Source: JAAYAY01 sp964429355
Lineage (GTDB): Bacteria; Planctomycetota; Planctomycetia; Pirellulales; Thermoguttaceae
NCBI GenBank assembly: GCA_964429355.1
Contig: CAYSCH010000354.1
Coordinates: 1 to 9,798, forward strand
Direction of reading: 5' to 3'
Length of the DNA: 9,798 nucleotides
Below are positions 1 to 5,699 of this stretch, piece by piece; positions within the stretch are counted from its first letter, which is position 1; every line of letters begins with the position of its first letter. The translations under genes were made by a program, and so were the position numbers. The notes under the pieces are model-generated. The model was not told where the DNA came from, ran no database searches, and was given only the letters and a program-made list of their open reading frames with translations.

Positions 1-890
1 TCGATCTTGGTAGAGTCGGCGTAGAGTTCGGCGGGATCGCCGGGTCGGCGGGGCCCGTAGTGAACGGCGATATTGCGGCCGCTGACCCGTTGGGCCGACT
101 GGAGGACCTCGCGGACGGAGTAGCCTCGGCCAATGCCGAGATTGTAGAAGCGGGTGTCGCCTGGCCGCAGGGCCTCCATGGCGAGGATGTGGGCGGCGCA
201 GAGATCCTCGACGTGGATGTAGTCGCGGATGCAGGTGCCGTCGGCGGTCGGGTAGTCGGGCGCGGAAAGGGTGACTCGATCGCGCTGGCCGAGGGCAACC
301 TGAAGGATCACCGGGATGAGGTGTGTTTCCGGCCGATGGTCTTCGCCGAGCGAGCCGTCGGCCGCTGCACCGGCCACGTTGAAGTAACGGAGTGCCACGA
401 AGGCGAACTCGGGATCGGCGGCGGCGGTGTCTCTGAGGACACGCTCGACGCACCATTTCGACCAGCCGTAGGGGCTCATCGGCTCCTGCCGCATGGATTC
501 CACGACGGGGGAACGTTCCGGTTGGCCGTAGGTAGCGCAGGTGGAGCTGAAGACGAGTCGTTTGACTCCTGCGGTCTTCATGGCTCGAAGGAGGCTGACG
601 GCCCCGCCCACGTTGTTGTGATAATAGTCCAACGGCTGCTCAACCGACTCGCCCACGTAGGCCAAGGCGGCGAAGTGCATGACGCAGTCGACGGCATTTT
701 CGCTGATCACCTCGGCGAGTCGATCCTCGTCTCTCAGGGCGAGCCGGTGAAACACCGCCTGCGGATGAACCGCACCGCGATGGCCCCGGTGGAGGTTGTC
801 GACGACGACGACTCGATGGCCGGTTTCAAGGAGCTGCTTGACGGCATGGGAGCCGATGTAGCCGGCTCCCCCGGTGACCAGAACGTTCAT
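1..890 (-). CDS. galE: UDP-glucose 4-epimerase (3' end cut by the window edge)
   Basis: This is an NAD-dependent short-chain-dehydrogenase-family epimerase that interconverts UDP-glucose and UDP-galactose in the cytoplasm, supplying galactose for surface polysaccharides. The 296 visible residues begin MNVLVTGGAGYIGSH, a Rossmann GxxGxxG loop (G7, G10, G13). They continue with the NAD-side segment DNLHRGHRGAV (31-41), the MHFAALAYVGES segment (71-82) and the catalytic SSTCATYG (115-122). YGWSK (141-145) provides the catalytic Tyr and Lys. RYFNVAGA (168-175) and GTCIRDYIHVEDL (218-230) are both typical of GalE. The family is usually about 325-340 residues, so roughly 30-40 C-terminal residues lie beyond the window. 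The ATG at 888-890 is preceded by a weak GAGAAAG. The gene is divergent from the flavoprotein gene, with 128 bases between them. Other nucleotide-sugar epimerases are possible, but the motif set is close to GalE. Confidence 0.93.
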   Translation of the reverse strand, partial: MNVLVTGGAGYIGSHAVKQLLETGHRVVVVDNLHRGHRGAVHPQAVFHRLALRDEDRLAEVISENAVDCVMHFAALAYVGESVEQPLDYYHNNVGGAVSLLRAMKTAGVKRLVFSSTCATYGQPERSPVVESMRQEPMSPYGWSKWCVERVLRDTAAADPEFAFVALRYFNVAGAAADGSLGEDHRPETHLIPVILQVALGQRDRVTLSAPDYPTADGTCIRDYIHVEDLCAAHILAMEALRPGDTRFYNLGIGRGYSVREVLQSAQRVSGRNIAVHYGPRRPGDPAELYADSTKI

Positions 891-913
891 TGGCTACTTT
901 CTCGTTGTGGGGT

Positions 914-941
914 ATGCTAAGACTGAACGCGGTTGCCACAA
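914..941 (-). promoter_or_regulatory. candidate galE promoter overlapping a small inverted repeat
   Basis: On the minus strand TTGTGG (936-941) lies 16 bases from TAGCAT (914-919), a weak sigma70-like pair about 25 bases upstream of the galE start. The -35 half overlaps an inverted repeat at 932-952. There GCCAC (935-939) and GTGGC (945-949) are separated by AAGTG and are flanked by further wobble pairs. The repeat could be a small operator in the divergent gap or simply chance. Both hexamers match the consensus poorly. Confidence 0.25.
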
Positions 942-1018
942 GTGGTGGCGGCTACGACCATTGCAGCAACGACACGGGAATCTGTCAATCGGCCGAACAG
1001 GCGTAGAAGGAGACCGAG

Positions 1019-1627
1019 ATGACCAGCATTGTAGCCATCATGGGTAGTTACCGTCGCGGAGGAATCATCGAGCAGACCGTGGACGCGATGCTGGAAGGGG
1101 CGGGAGAGGTGGGGGCGGAGACCCGGAAGTTCGTTCTGGCAGAAGAATCGATCGAGTTCTGCACGAACTGTCGAAAGTGCACCGGCCCCGAACTGGCCGG
1201 TGTGCGGCGTGCGGACTGTATTTTTGACGACGGGATGGACGGCATCTGCGAGGCGATGGACCGGGCTGACGGGATCATCCTGGCTGCTCCGATCAACTTC
1301 TTTACGGTGAATGCTCTCACCAAGCGGTTCATCGAGAGGCTGCTCGTGTATGTCTACTGGCCGTGGGAAAGATCGCTCCCGAAGCCCAGGATCGCCAAGT
1401 GCGACAAGAAGGCGGTTGTGATGACCGCCAGTGCGTGTCCGGCACTGATCGGCCGTTGGATGATGCCCAACGCCACGAGCGTCATGAAGGGGGCGGCTAG
1501 GCTGGTCGGCGCCAAGGTTGTGCGCAAGCTCTATTTCGGTACAGTCTGCATGGAAGAGCACCAGCGGCTGAGTCCAGGTCAGTTGGGAAACGCTCGCAGC
1601 GCAGGTCGCTTGCTTGCCGGAAAGTGA
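1019..1627 (+). CDS. flavodoxin-fold NADPH-dependent FMN reductase-like protein with a four-cysteine motif
   Basis: This is a 202-residue cytoplasmic protein of the flavodoxin / NADPH-dependent FMN reductase superfamily. An N-terminal beta strand leads into the phosphate loop GSYRRGG (9-15). A central segment reads RADGIILAAPINFF (82-95), followed by the helix NALTKRFIERL (98-108), the usual FMN-contact region of this fold. Cysteines at 48, 51, 54 and 67 form CxxCxxC-x12-C, placed where iron-sulfur flavoproteins carry a compact [4Fe-4S] motif. Whether this one binds a cluster cannot be told from sequence alone. The start is well supported: AAGGAG at 1007-1012 lies 6 bases before the ATG. The gene appears monocistronic, with galE divergent on its left. 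The substrate is unknown. Related proteins reduce flavins, quinones or other small acceptors, so only a generic redox role is justified. Confidence 0.85.
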   Translation: MTSIVAIMGSYRRGGIIEQTVDAMLEGAGEVGAETRKFVLAEESIEFCTNCRKCTGPELAGVRRADCIFDDGMDGICEAMDRADGIILAAPINFFTVNALTKRFIERLLVYVYWPWERSLPKPRIAKCDKKAVVMTASACPALIGRWMMPNATSVMKGAARLVGAKVVRKLYFGTVCMEEHQRLSPGQLGNARSAGRLLAGK

Positions 1628-1655
1628 TCGTTGATTGTCTGGGATGGAAACGGCT

Positions 1656-1699
1656 CATCGGCCTGGTTTTCGCGAGGGCTGGCGATTTTTCGGCTGATG
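1656..1699 (+). terminator. hairpin downstream of the flavoprotein gene, possible weak terminator
   Basis: CATCGGCC (1656-1663) can pair with GGCTGATG (1692-1699), 8 base pairs including one G-U. It encloses a smaller TCGC/GCGA stem (1670-1673 with 1682-1685) followed by five T residues. The structure starts 28 bases after the flavoprotein stop codon. The outer stem has no T-tract after it and the inner stem is only four base pairs, so terminator function is doubtful. Confidence 0.25.
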
Positions 1700-1759
1700 G
1701 CATGGGGAAGCCCAATTATTGCGCCGGACAGGCGTCGCAACCGCTACACACGAATTTCC

Positions 1760-1792
1760 CGGTATACCGTGGTAAATACCCCCGGCACGGGG
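1760..1792. promoter_or_regulatory. cluster of palindromes upstream of the GT26 glycosyltransferase
   Basis: The 237-base gap 1628-1864 holds no convincing gene. Within it lies a perfect 10-base palindrome CGGTATACCG (1760-1769). One base later comes GGTAAATACC (1771-1780), which repeats the GGTA...TACC half-sites. It runs into CCCC...GGGG (1779-1792), which can form a short stem. Two adjacent GGTA/TACC units about 90 bases ahead of the start codon look like an operator for a dimeric regulator, which is inference only. A CATAAT hexamer at 1806-1811 resembles a -10 box, but no good -35 lies upstream of it. Confidence 0.35.
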
Positions 1793-1864
1793 ACTTTCCG
1801 TACGCCATAATTGAGTAATACTTGCCCCATTTTCATCTCGGAGCGACCTTCCCGGAGGGCTCAG

Positions 1865-2710
1865 ATGGTTCTCACTCGTACGGATTGCCAATTCGATGTG
1901 CCAACGGCCGTCGTGGTGCCGCCGGTACTCCCGCCGGCGAAAGACAGCGGGAAGAGCCGGTCGTTCGAAACGGTCAACGTTTGGGGACTGCCGCTGGCAC
2001 GTTTGGATACGGACGGTACTCTCGATCTTGTCGACCAGATGGTTCGCAGCGGACGTGCCGGCTTTTTTGTCACGGCGAATCTGCACTACGCGCGGCTTAC
2101 TGCGGCCAGCGAGTATCTTCGAGAGTTGAATCAGCGAGCCACTTTCATCACGGCGGACGGAATGCCGCTGGTCTGGCAGGCCCGTCGCCAAGGCGAGCCA
2201 CTTCCGGAACGCGTGGCCGGATCGGACCTGGTCGATCTCGTGTGCCGGCAGGCGGCGCTGCGGGGTCATCGGGTATTCTTTCTCGGCGCCGGCGAAGGGG
2301 TTGCTCTCGAGGCCGCGCGACAACTCAAGCAGAAGAACCCTCTGCTGGCAATTGCGGGGGTGGCAACGCCAATATTTCGCGAGATGTCGCCGGGAGATCA
2401 CGAGGCGCTGGTTGCCAAGATCCGTGCGACACGGCCAGACATTCTGTTTGCCGCCCTTGGACAACCCAAGGGGGAGATCTGGCTGGATCGCCATTGCCAG
2501 GCCCTGGGAGTGCCGGTCTGCGTTCAGATCGGCGCATCGCTGGATTTCATCGCTGGCCGAGCCCGGCGGGCGCCGCGGTGGATGCAGCGCTGCGGCCTGG
2601 AATGGTTCCACCGCATGGCCAGCGATCCTCGCCGGTTGGGACCTCGCTATCTGCGAGATGGGATGTACCTGTTGCGGACGATCGCCGGCGGCCCGCTGCG
2701 ACGCGGGTAG
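1865..2710 (+). CDS. WecG/TagA/CpsF family (GT26) glycosyltransferase
   Basis: This 281-residue enzyme should transfer a sugar from a UDP donor to a lipid-linked acceptor at the cytoplasmic face of the membrane. Characterised relatives transfer N-acetylmannosamine(uronic acid) for teichoic acid or enterobacterial common antigen. The donor here is unknown. Visible family features are VTANLHYARL (69-78, Thr70), ITADGMPLVW (95-104, Asp98 as the likely catalytic base) and PLPERVAGSDLVD (112-124, Arg116). Further on are HRVFFLGAGEG (135-145), PDILFAALGQPKGEIW (191-206) and GASLDFIAGRARRAP (223-237). The C-terminal tail carries GLEWFHRMASDPRRLGPRYLRDG (244-266). The spacing of Thr70, Asp98 and Arg116 matches what I recall for TagA (T37, D65, R83). 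The usual PKQE is PKGE here. GGAGG at 1854-1858, 6 bases before this ATG, favours it over the in-frame TTG at 1811. Residues 1-36 are a poorly conserved, Val/Pro-containing leader. No other polysaccharide gene adjoins it except galE two genes away. Confidence 0.92.
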   Translation: MVLTRTDCQFDVPTAVVVPPVLPPAKDSGKSRSFETVNVWGLPLARLDTDGTLDLVDQMVRSGRAGFFVTANLHYARLTAASEYLRELNQRATFITADGMPLVWQARRQGEPLPERVAGSDLVDLVCRQAALRGHRVFFLGAGEGVALEAARQLKQKNPLLAIAGVATPIFREMSPGDHEALVAKIRATRPDILFAALGQPKGEIWLDRHCQALGVPVCVQIGASLDFIAGRARRAPRWMQRCGLEWFHRMASDPRRLGPRYLRDGMYLLRTIAGGPLRRG

Positions 2711-2713
2711 GGA

Positions 2714-3907
2714 TCACGTGTGGTAGTCGGCGTTGAGGCGGACGTATTCGGCGGTCAGATCGGTCGTCCAGAAGCGGACGCGTGCCTCGCCTTCACGGAA
2801 GCGAAGCAGGATGGAGGTATCGCGGCTGGCACGAATGGACTGGGAGACGGCAGCCTTGTTGAAGGCAACGGGTGCCCCACGTTCGTAGAGAAGGGTTCCG
2901 TTGACGATCAGGTCCACTCCGGCGGGATCGAAGGGAACTGAGCAGTATCCGGCCGCCGAGACGATTCGCCCCCAGTTGGGATCCGCGCCGGCGACGGCCG
3001 TCTTTACCAAGGGGCTTTCGGCAACGGTCTTGGCGATGATACGGGCGGCGTGCCGGTCGGCACAACCTTCGACGTCGATCGTGATGAGATGCTCGGCTCC
3101 TTCCCCGTCGGCGGGAATGGCCTTGGCCAGGTCCATGCAAACCAAGCCGAGGGCCTCGCTGAAGGCCGCCAGGTCGTCGCCTTGAAGTTGCGTCTGACCG
3201 GCGGCGCCGCTCGCCAGGAGCAGGACGGTGTCGTTGGTGCTCATGTGGCCGTCGACACTGATGCAATTGAAGCTGTCTTGCACGGCTTGTGTAAGAGCAG
3301 CCTGGGCGTCGTGCGGAACCAGCGGGGCGTCGGTGAGCACGATTCCCAGCATAGTTGCCATGTTGGGCCCGATCATGGCGGCCCCTTTTGCCATGCCGAC
3401 GAGGGTCACATCGCCCGAGGCCAGGTTGACCTTCCGCCCTGCGAGTTTCTCGACGGTGTCGGTCGTCATCATTCCCCGGGCTGCCGCACTCAGACTGGCC
3501 GAGTCGTTGCCGAGTTTCGGCGTGGCGGCCGCGATCCCGCCGGCGATTTTCTCCATCGGCATGAACTCGCCGATGATACCGGTGGAGAGGACCAGGGCCT
3601 GCTCCGGGGCGGCTTCACAGACCTCAGCCGCAAGGCGTGCCATTTCCCTGGCGTCGTTCAGGCCTCGGTCGCCGGTGCAGGCGTTTGCGTTTCCCGAGTT
3701 GCAGACGACAGCCCGGATGGAATCGCTCGGCGTATGCCGGCGATCCCACGCGACGGGAGCGGCAAACACGCGATTCTGAGTGTAGACGCCGGCGGCTGTG
3801 GCCGGGCGATCCGTCACGATGAGCGTGAGGTCGAACCTGGCGGGGTCGGTCTTGATGCCGCAATGCAAGCCGGCGAGCCGGAATCCGTGGGGGACGTCGA
3901 ATGCCAT
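2714..3907 (-). CDS. argJ: bifunctional-type ornithine/glutamate N-acetyltransferase ArgJ
   Basis: ArgJ moves the acetyl group from N-acetylornithine to glutamate, recycling it in cytoplasmic arginine synthesis; some members also use acetyl-CoA. The 397-residue protein has the family length. The self-cleavage site lies in KGAAMIGPNMATML (174-187). Thr185 should become the N-terminal nucleophile of the beta chain after cleavage at Ala184-Thr185. Other hallmarks are VVCNSGNANACTG (67-79), the oxyanion region LSTGIIGEFMP (107-117), SVDGHMSTNDTV (217-228), DGEGAEH (267-273), AGADPNWGRIVSAAG (306-320) and the ending LNADYHT. The start at 3905-3907 lies 16 bases after the argC stop, with GGAG about 10 bases ahead. 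A longer in-frame start at 3985 would overlap the end of argC and lacks family similarity. Sequence alone does not show whether it is mono- or bifunctional. Confidence 0.96.
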   Translation of the reverse strand: MAFDVPHGFRLAGLHCGIKTDPARFDLTLIVTDRPATAAGVYTQNRVFAAPVAWDRRHTPSDSIRAVVCNSGNANACTGDRGLNDAREMARLAAEVCEAAPEQALVLSTGIIGEFMPMEKIAGGIAAATPKLGNDSASLSAAARGMMTTDTVEKLAGRKVNLASGDVTLVGMAKGAAMIGPNMATMLGIVLTDAPLVPHDAQAALTQAVQDSFNCISVDGHMSTNDTVLLLASGAAGQTQLQGDDLAAFSEALGLVCMDLAKAIPADGEGAEHLITIDVEGCADRHAARIIAKTVAESPLVKTAVAGADPNWGRIVSAAGYCSVPFDPAGVDLIVNGTLLYERGAPVAFNKAAVSQSIRASRDTSILLRFREGEARVRFWTTDLTAEYVRLNADYHT

Positions 3908-3923
3908 GGTGATGAAGCTCCAA

Positions 3924-4934
3924 CTACAACAAAGCGGTTGTTTCGGGATAGCCGTACATGAGGTTGAAATTCTGAACGGCTGCACCGGAGGCGCCCTTGA
4001 TCAGATTGTCGATACAACTGAAGGTGAGGACTCGTCCGCGGACGAAGCGAAGGGTGATGTCGCAGAAGTTGCTGTCGGTCGTGTCTTTGGTGGCGGGGAG
4101 ATGATCGACCACTCGGACGAAGGGTTCGTCGGCGTAGAAATCCCGTACGACCTGGAGGAGGGATTCTTCGGTGACCTCGCGTGTGGGCAGGGAATAAGTG
4201 GTGGAGAGGATTCCGCGATCCATGGGTACGAGGTGGGGCGTGAAGATCACCTCGACATCGCATCGGCCAGCCATGCCAAGGACCCGTTCGATTTCGGGGG
4301 TATGGCGGTGCCGGCCCACGTTGTAGGCCGCAATGCTCTCGTTACACTCGGGATAATGGTAGAGAAGCTTCGGCGTGCGTCCGGCCCCGGAAATACCGCT
4401 CTTGGAGTCGACGATGATTCCCTTGGGCTCGATCAACCCCGCCTTGAGCAGAGGCGCCAGGGCGAGGATGGCGGTGGTGGGATAGCATCCGGGATTGGCG
4501 ACGAGCCTGGCACCGCGAATCTGGTCGCGGAACAGTTCAGGCAGGCCGTAAGGGACCTGGCCGAGCCGCTCGGCGTCGGGATGCTTCTGGCCGTACCACT
4601 GCTGGAAGACGTCGCCATCTCCGAGGCGATAATCGGCACTGAAATCGACGACCCGGCATCCGCCATCGAGAAGGGTGGGAATCATGGCAGCACCGACCGC
4701 GTGGGGCAGGCAACTGAAGACGCATTCCGCCCGGGCGATCACCTCGGCCGGACTGAGATTCTGCATCTCCAAGTCGACACGCTTGGCCAGGGAGGGATGA
4801 ACCATGGCTACGTGCGGGTTTCCCTCCTGGCGGCTGGTTACTGCAACGATTTCGGCTTCCGGATGCCGAACGAGGATCTTCATGAGTTCAAGGGCCGTGT
4901 AGCCCGTGGCCCCAAGAATGGCGATTCGTGTCAT
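3924..4934 (-). CDS. argC: N-acetyl-gamma-glutamyl-phosphate reductase
   Basis: ArgC reduces N-acetyl-glutamyl phosphate to N-acetylglutamate semialdehyde with NADPH, the third step of arginine synthesis. It is 336 residues long, normal for the family. The N-terminal Rossmann loop is ILGATGYTALEL (6-17). SCLPHAVGA (74-82) and VVDFSADYRL (95-104) follow. The catalytic cysteine is Cys150 in ANPGCYPTTA (146-155). VDSKSGISGAGR (175-186) and the histidine segment NVGRHRHTPEIE (205-216), with His211 as the likely acid-base residue, are intact. TPHLVPMDRGILST (232-245) and the C-terminal NLIKGASGAAVQN (310-322) complete the pattern. A weak AGAAG precedes the ATG. It is the first gene of an argC-argJ pair on the minus strand. 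No argB or argD follows argJ here, so those genes must be elsewhere. Confidence 0.97.
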   Translation of the reverse strand: MTRIAILGATGYTALELMKILVRHPEAEIVAVTSRQEGNPHVAMVHPSLAKRVDLEMQNLSPAEVIARAECVFSCLPHAVGAAMIPTLLDGGCRVVDFSADYRLGDGDVFQQWYGQKHPDAERLGQVPYGLPELFRDQIRGARLVANPGCYPTTAILALAPLLKAGLIEPKGIIVDSKSGISGAGRTPKLLYHYPECNESIAAYNVGRHRHTPEIERVLGMAGRCDVEVIFTPHLVPMDRGILSTTYSLPTREVTEESLLQVVRDFYADEPFVRVVDHLPATKDTTDSNFCDITLRFVRGRVLTFSCIDNLIKGASGAAVQNFNLMYGYPETTALL

Positions 4935-4982
4935 GATCTGCTTCTGCCATCACTGTCGTTCAGGATCTAGGAGAAGCCATCA

Positions 4983-5011
4983 AGTATAACGCCACGGGAA
5001 GGCACCGTGCA
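4983..5011 (-). promoter_or_regulatory. candidate argCJ promoter
   Basis: On the minus strand TATACT (4983-4988) is a five-of-six match to the sigma70 -10 box. TGCACG (5006-5011), 17 bases upstream, is a poor -35 match. The predicted transcript would have a 5' leader of about 40 bases before argC. It lies in the 106-base gap between the small minus-strand gene and argC. No ARG-box-type palindrome was recognised nearby. Confidence 0.4.
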
Positions 5012-5040
5012 GGGGCAGCAGGCTGAGGGTGTGAGGCCGA

Positions 5041-5268
5041 TCAGAGGTGGACCCCGGATTCCTGGCGGAAGAGGATTCTGCGGCGGCTACGGCGGATTCT
5101 GACCTCCTCGACGAAGGTCAGGTCGTTTCCCTCGGGCTCGTGGGGGATCCGGAAGTAACGGGCAATCAGGCGGTCCAGAGCGGGTTGGTCGGGACAGGTT
5201 TCGGCAGGCATGATCAACCAGTCAATCTGCCGGATGTCGTCAAGTTGTTTGATACCAGATTTCCGCAT
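5041..5268 (-). CDS. small uncharacterised protein (75 residues)
   Basis: I do not recognise this protein. It starts MRKSGIKQLDDIRQIDWLIM, has single Cys (25) and acidic segments (EPEGND, FVEE), and carries a strongly basic stretch around residues 57-68 (RIRRSRRR, then R68). There is no signal peptide or membrane segment. The start is supported by GAGGAG eight bases before the ATG, one of the best ribosome binding sites in the window. Codon third positions are mostly G or C, as in the neighbouring genes. It lies on the same strand as argC-argJ, 106 bases upstream, with a candidate promoter in between, so cotranscription is possible but not required. An overlapping plus-strand frame (5047-5292, GTG start) lacks a comparable ribosome binding site and is less likely. 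The basic stretch could bind nucleic acid, but that is speculation. Confidence 0.7.
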   Translation of the reverse strand: MRKSGIKQLDDIRQIDWLIMPAETCPDQPALDRLIARYFRIPHEPEGNDLTFVEEVRIRRSRRRILFRQESGVHL

Positions 5269-5278
5269 GAGCGATACT
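5249..5278 (+). promoter_or_regulatory. candidate plus-strand promoter reading into the structured non-coding region
   Basis: TTGATA (5249-5254, five of six to the -35 consensus) is followed after 18 bases by GATACT (5273-5278, four of six to the -10). Transcription would start near 5285, just ahead of the inverted repeats at 5331-5732. The site overlaps the start codon and ribosome binding site of the minus-strand small gene, so part of the match may reflect that gene's own constraints. Confidence 0.3.
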
Positions 5279-5330
5279 CCTCGATTCCCTGAGTGCCCGC
5301 TTCGATCCTGGGCTTCCGGGCGGAAAGACG

Positions 5331-5400
5331 GATTTGGCTATCTCGTGTCGGTCGGCCGAGTTGCCGACCGGACTGAGATGAGCACGTCTTGTGCCAAATC
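5331..5400 (+). ncRNA. nested inverted repeats, putative structured RNA element
   Basis: GATTTGGC (5331-5338) is a perfect complement of GCCAAATC (5393-5400). Inside it ATCTC (5340-5344) pairs with GAGAT (5375-5379), and within that CGGTCGGC (5349-5356) pairs with GCCGACCG (5363-5370) across the loop CGAGTT. An alternative small stem GCAC/GTGC (5382-5385 with 5391-5394) competes with the closing helix. T5339-G5380 and T5348-G5371 extend two helices only if the RNA is the plus strand. I do not recognise a known riboswitch or small-RNA class, and no T-tract follows. Confidence 0.5.
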
Positions 5401-5470
5401 AGGGGGGCTGTCCGGAACATGTCCCACGGTGAGTCTTACTCCTCCAAACGGCAAAACCCACCAGAGGTGT

Positions 5471-5519
5471 GTTGCATCGGGGAATCAGAGTGCTGCCATT
5501 TGGAGACTGGGGATGCAAC
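5471..5519 (+). repeat. inverted repeat, 8-bp stem, in the ileS upstream region
   Basis: GTTGCATC (5471-5478) and GATGCAAC (5512-5519) are perfect reverse complements separated by 33 bases, with a possible extra T5470-G5520 wobble pair. The interior has no strong further helix by eye. It sits between the 5331-5400 and 5549-5597 structures and may be part of the same RNA. Confidence 0.45.
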
Positions 5520-5548
5520 GGGAGCGTCGTTCGAGGGCGGGGATCAGG

Positions 5549-5597
5549 GGCACCGCCGAGGCGGTTGGAGTGCCAATTGCCTCGGAAAGGTGGTGCT
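5549..5597 (+). ncRNA. strong hairpin with a 13-bp stem, putative structured RNA element
   Basis: CCGAGGCGGTTGG (5556-5568) pairs along its whole length with CCAATTGCCTCGG (5573-5585) around the loop AGTG. Eleven pairs are Watson-Crick and two are G-U. The two G-U pairs become A-C mismatches on the other strand, so plus-strand RNA is the better-paired form. An outer helix GCACC/GGTGC (5550-5554 with 5592-5596) continues it across an asymmetric internal loop (G versus AAAGGT). No run of T follows, so it is not a standard terminator. The AAGGTGGT on its 3' side superficially recalls a T-box, but the rest of that consensus is absent. Confidence 0.55.
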
Positions 5598-5623
5598 GGA
5601 ACGAACATGAACGGCGCATCTAA

Positions 5624-5652
5624 TTGAAAAAGTGGTTGCCGTCGGCTCTATT
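5624..5652 (+). promoter_or_regulatory. candidate ileS promoter
   Basis: TTGAAA (5624-5629) matches five of six -35 consensus positions. TCTATT (5647-5652), 17 bases on, matches four of six -10 positions; TATTAA, two bases further, is an alternative. A start near 5659 would give an ileS leader of about 107 bases containing the hairpin at 5700-5732. The stronger structures upstream (5331-5597) would then lie outside that transcript. Confidence 0.45.
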
Positions 5653-5699
5653 AAAGGGTTTTGAGTCGCAACCAGTGTCGAAGTGTTGCTTCAAGCCGT

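Noticed and set aside
60..920. 286-codon plus-strand frame over galE
   Set aside because: It is antisense to a clear GalE protein, with low-complexity Gly/Val/Asp-rich translation and no recognised motifs.
1783..1799. Sigma54 promoter (GGCACG followed by TTTCC)
   Set aside because: The -24-like GGCACG is present, but the bases at the -12 position are TT instead of the required GC.
1624..1818. 64-codon frame starting with GTG at the flavoprotein stop
   Set aside because: It has no clear ribosome binding site and no recognised domain, and it covers the palindrome cluster, so it is more likely non-coding.
1655..2611. 318-codon minus-strand frame over the glycosyltransferase
   Set aside because: It is antisense to a well-conserved GT26 gene and its translation is Arg/Pro/Ser-rich without motifs.
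3798..4970. 390-codon plus-strand frame over argC
   Set aside because: It is antisense to ArgC, whose catalytic motifs are intact; the translation resembles no family.
5525..5545. TTCGAG resembling a tRNA or tmRNA T-loop
   Set aside because: The flanking bases do not form the required 5-bp T-stem, and no acceptor stem, anticodon arm or CCA end is present.
5460..5620. T-box riboswitch for ileS
   Set aside because: AAGGTGGT near 5587-5594 and the location ahead of ileS are suggestive, and TGGT would fit the tRNA-Ile acceptor end. However, the rest of the T-box consensus (ACCGCG) is absent, no Ile codon sits in a specifier loop on a 3' strand, and no terminator or sequestrator is evident. A covariance-model scan with the Rfam T-box model would settle it.
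5210..5623. 137-codon plus-strand frame across the structured region
   Set aside because: It has no ribosome binding site, overlaps the small minus-strand gene and runs through the hairpins; the composition is not protein-like.
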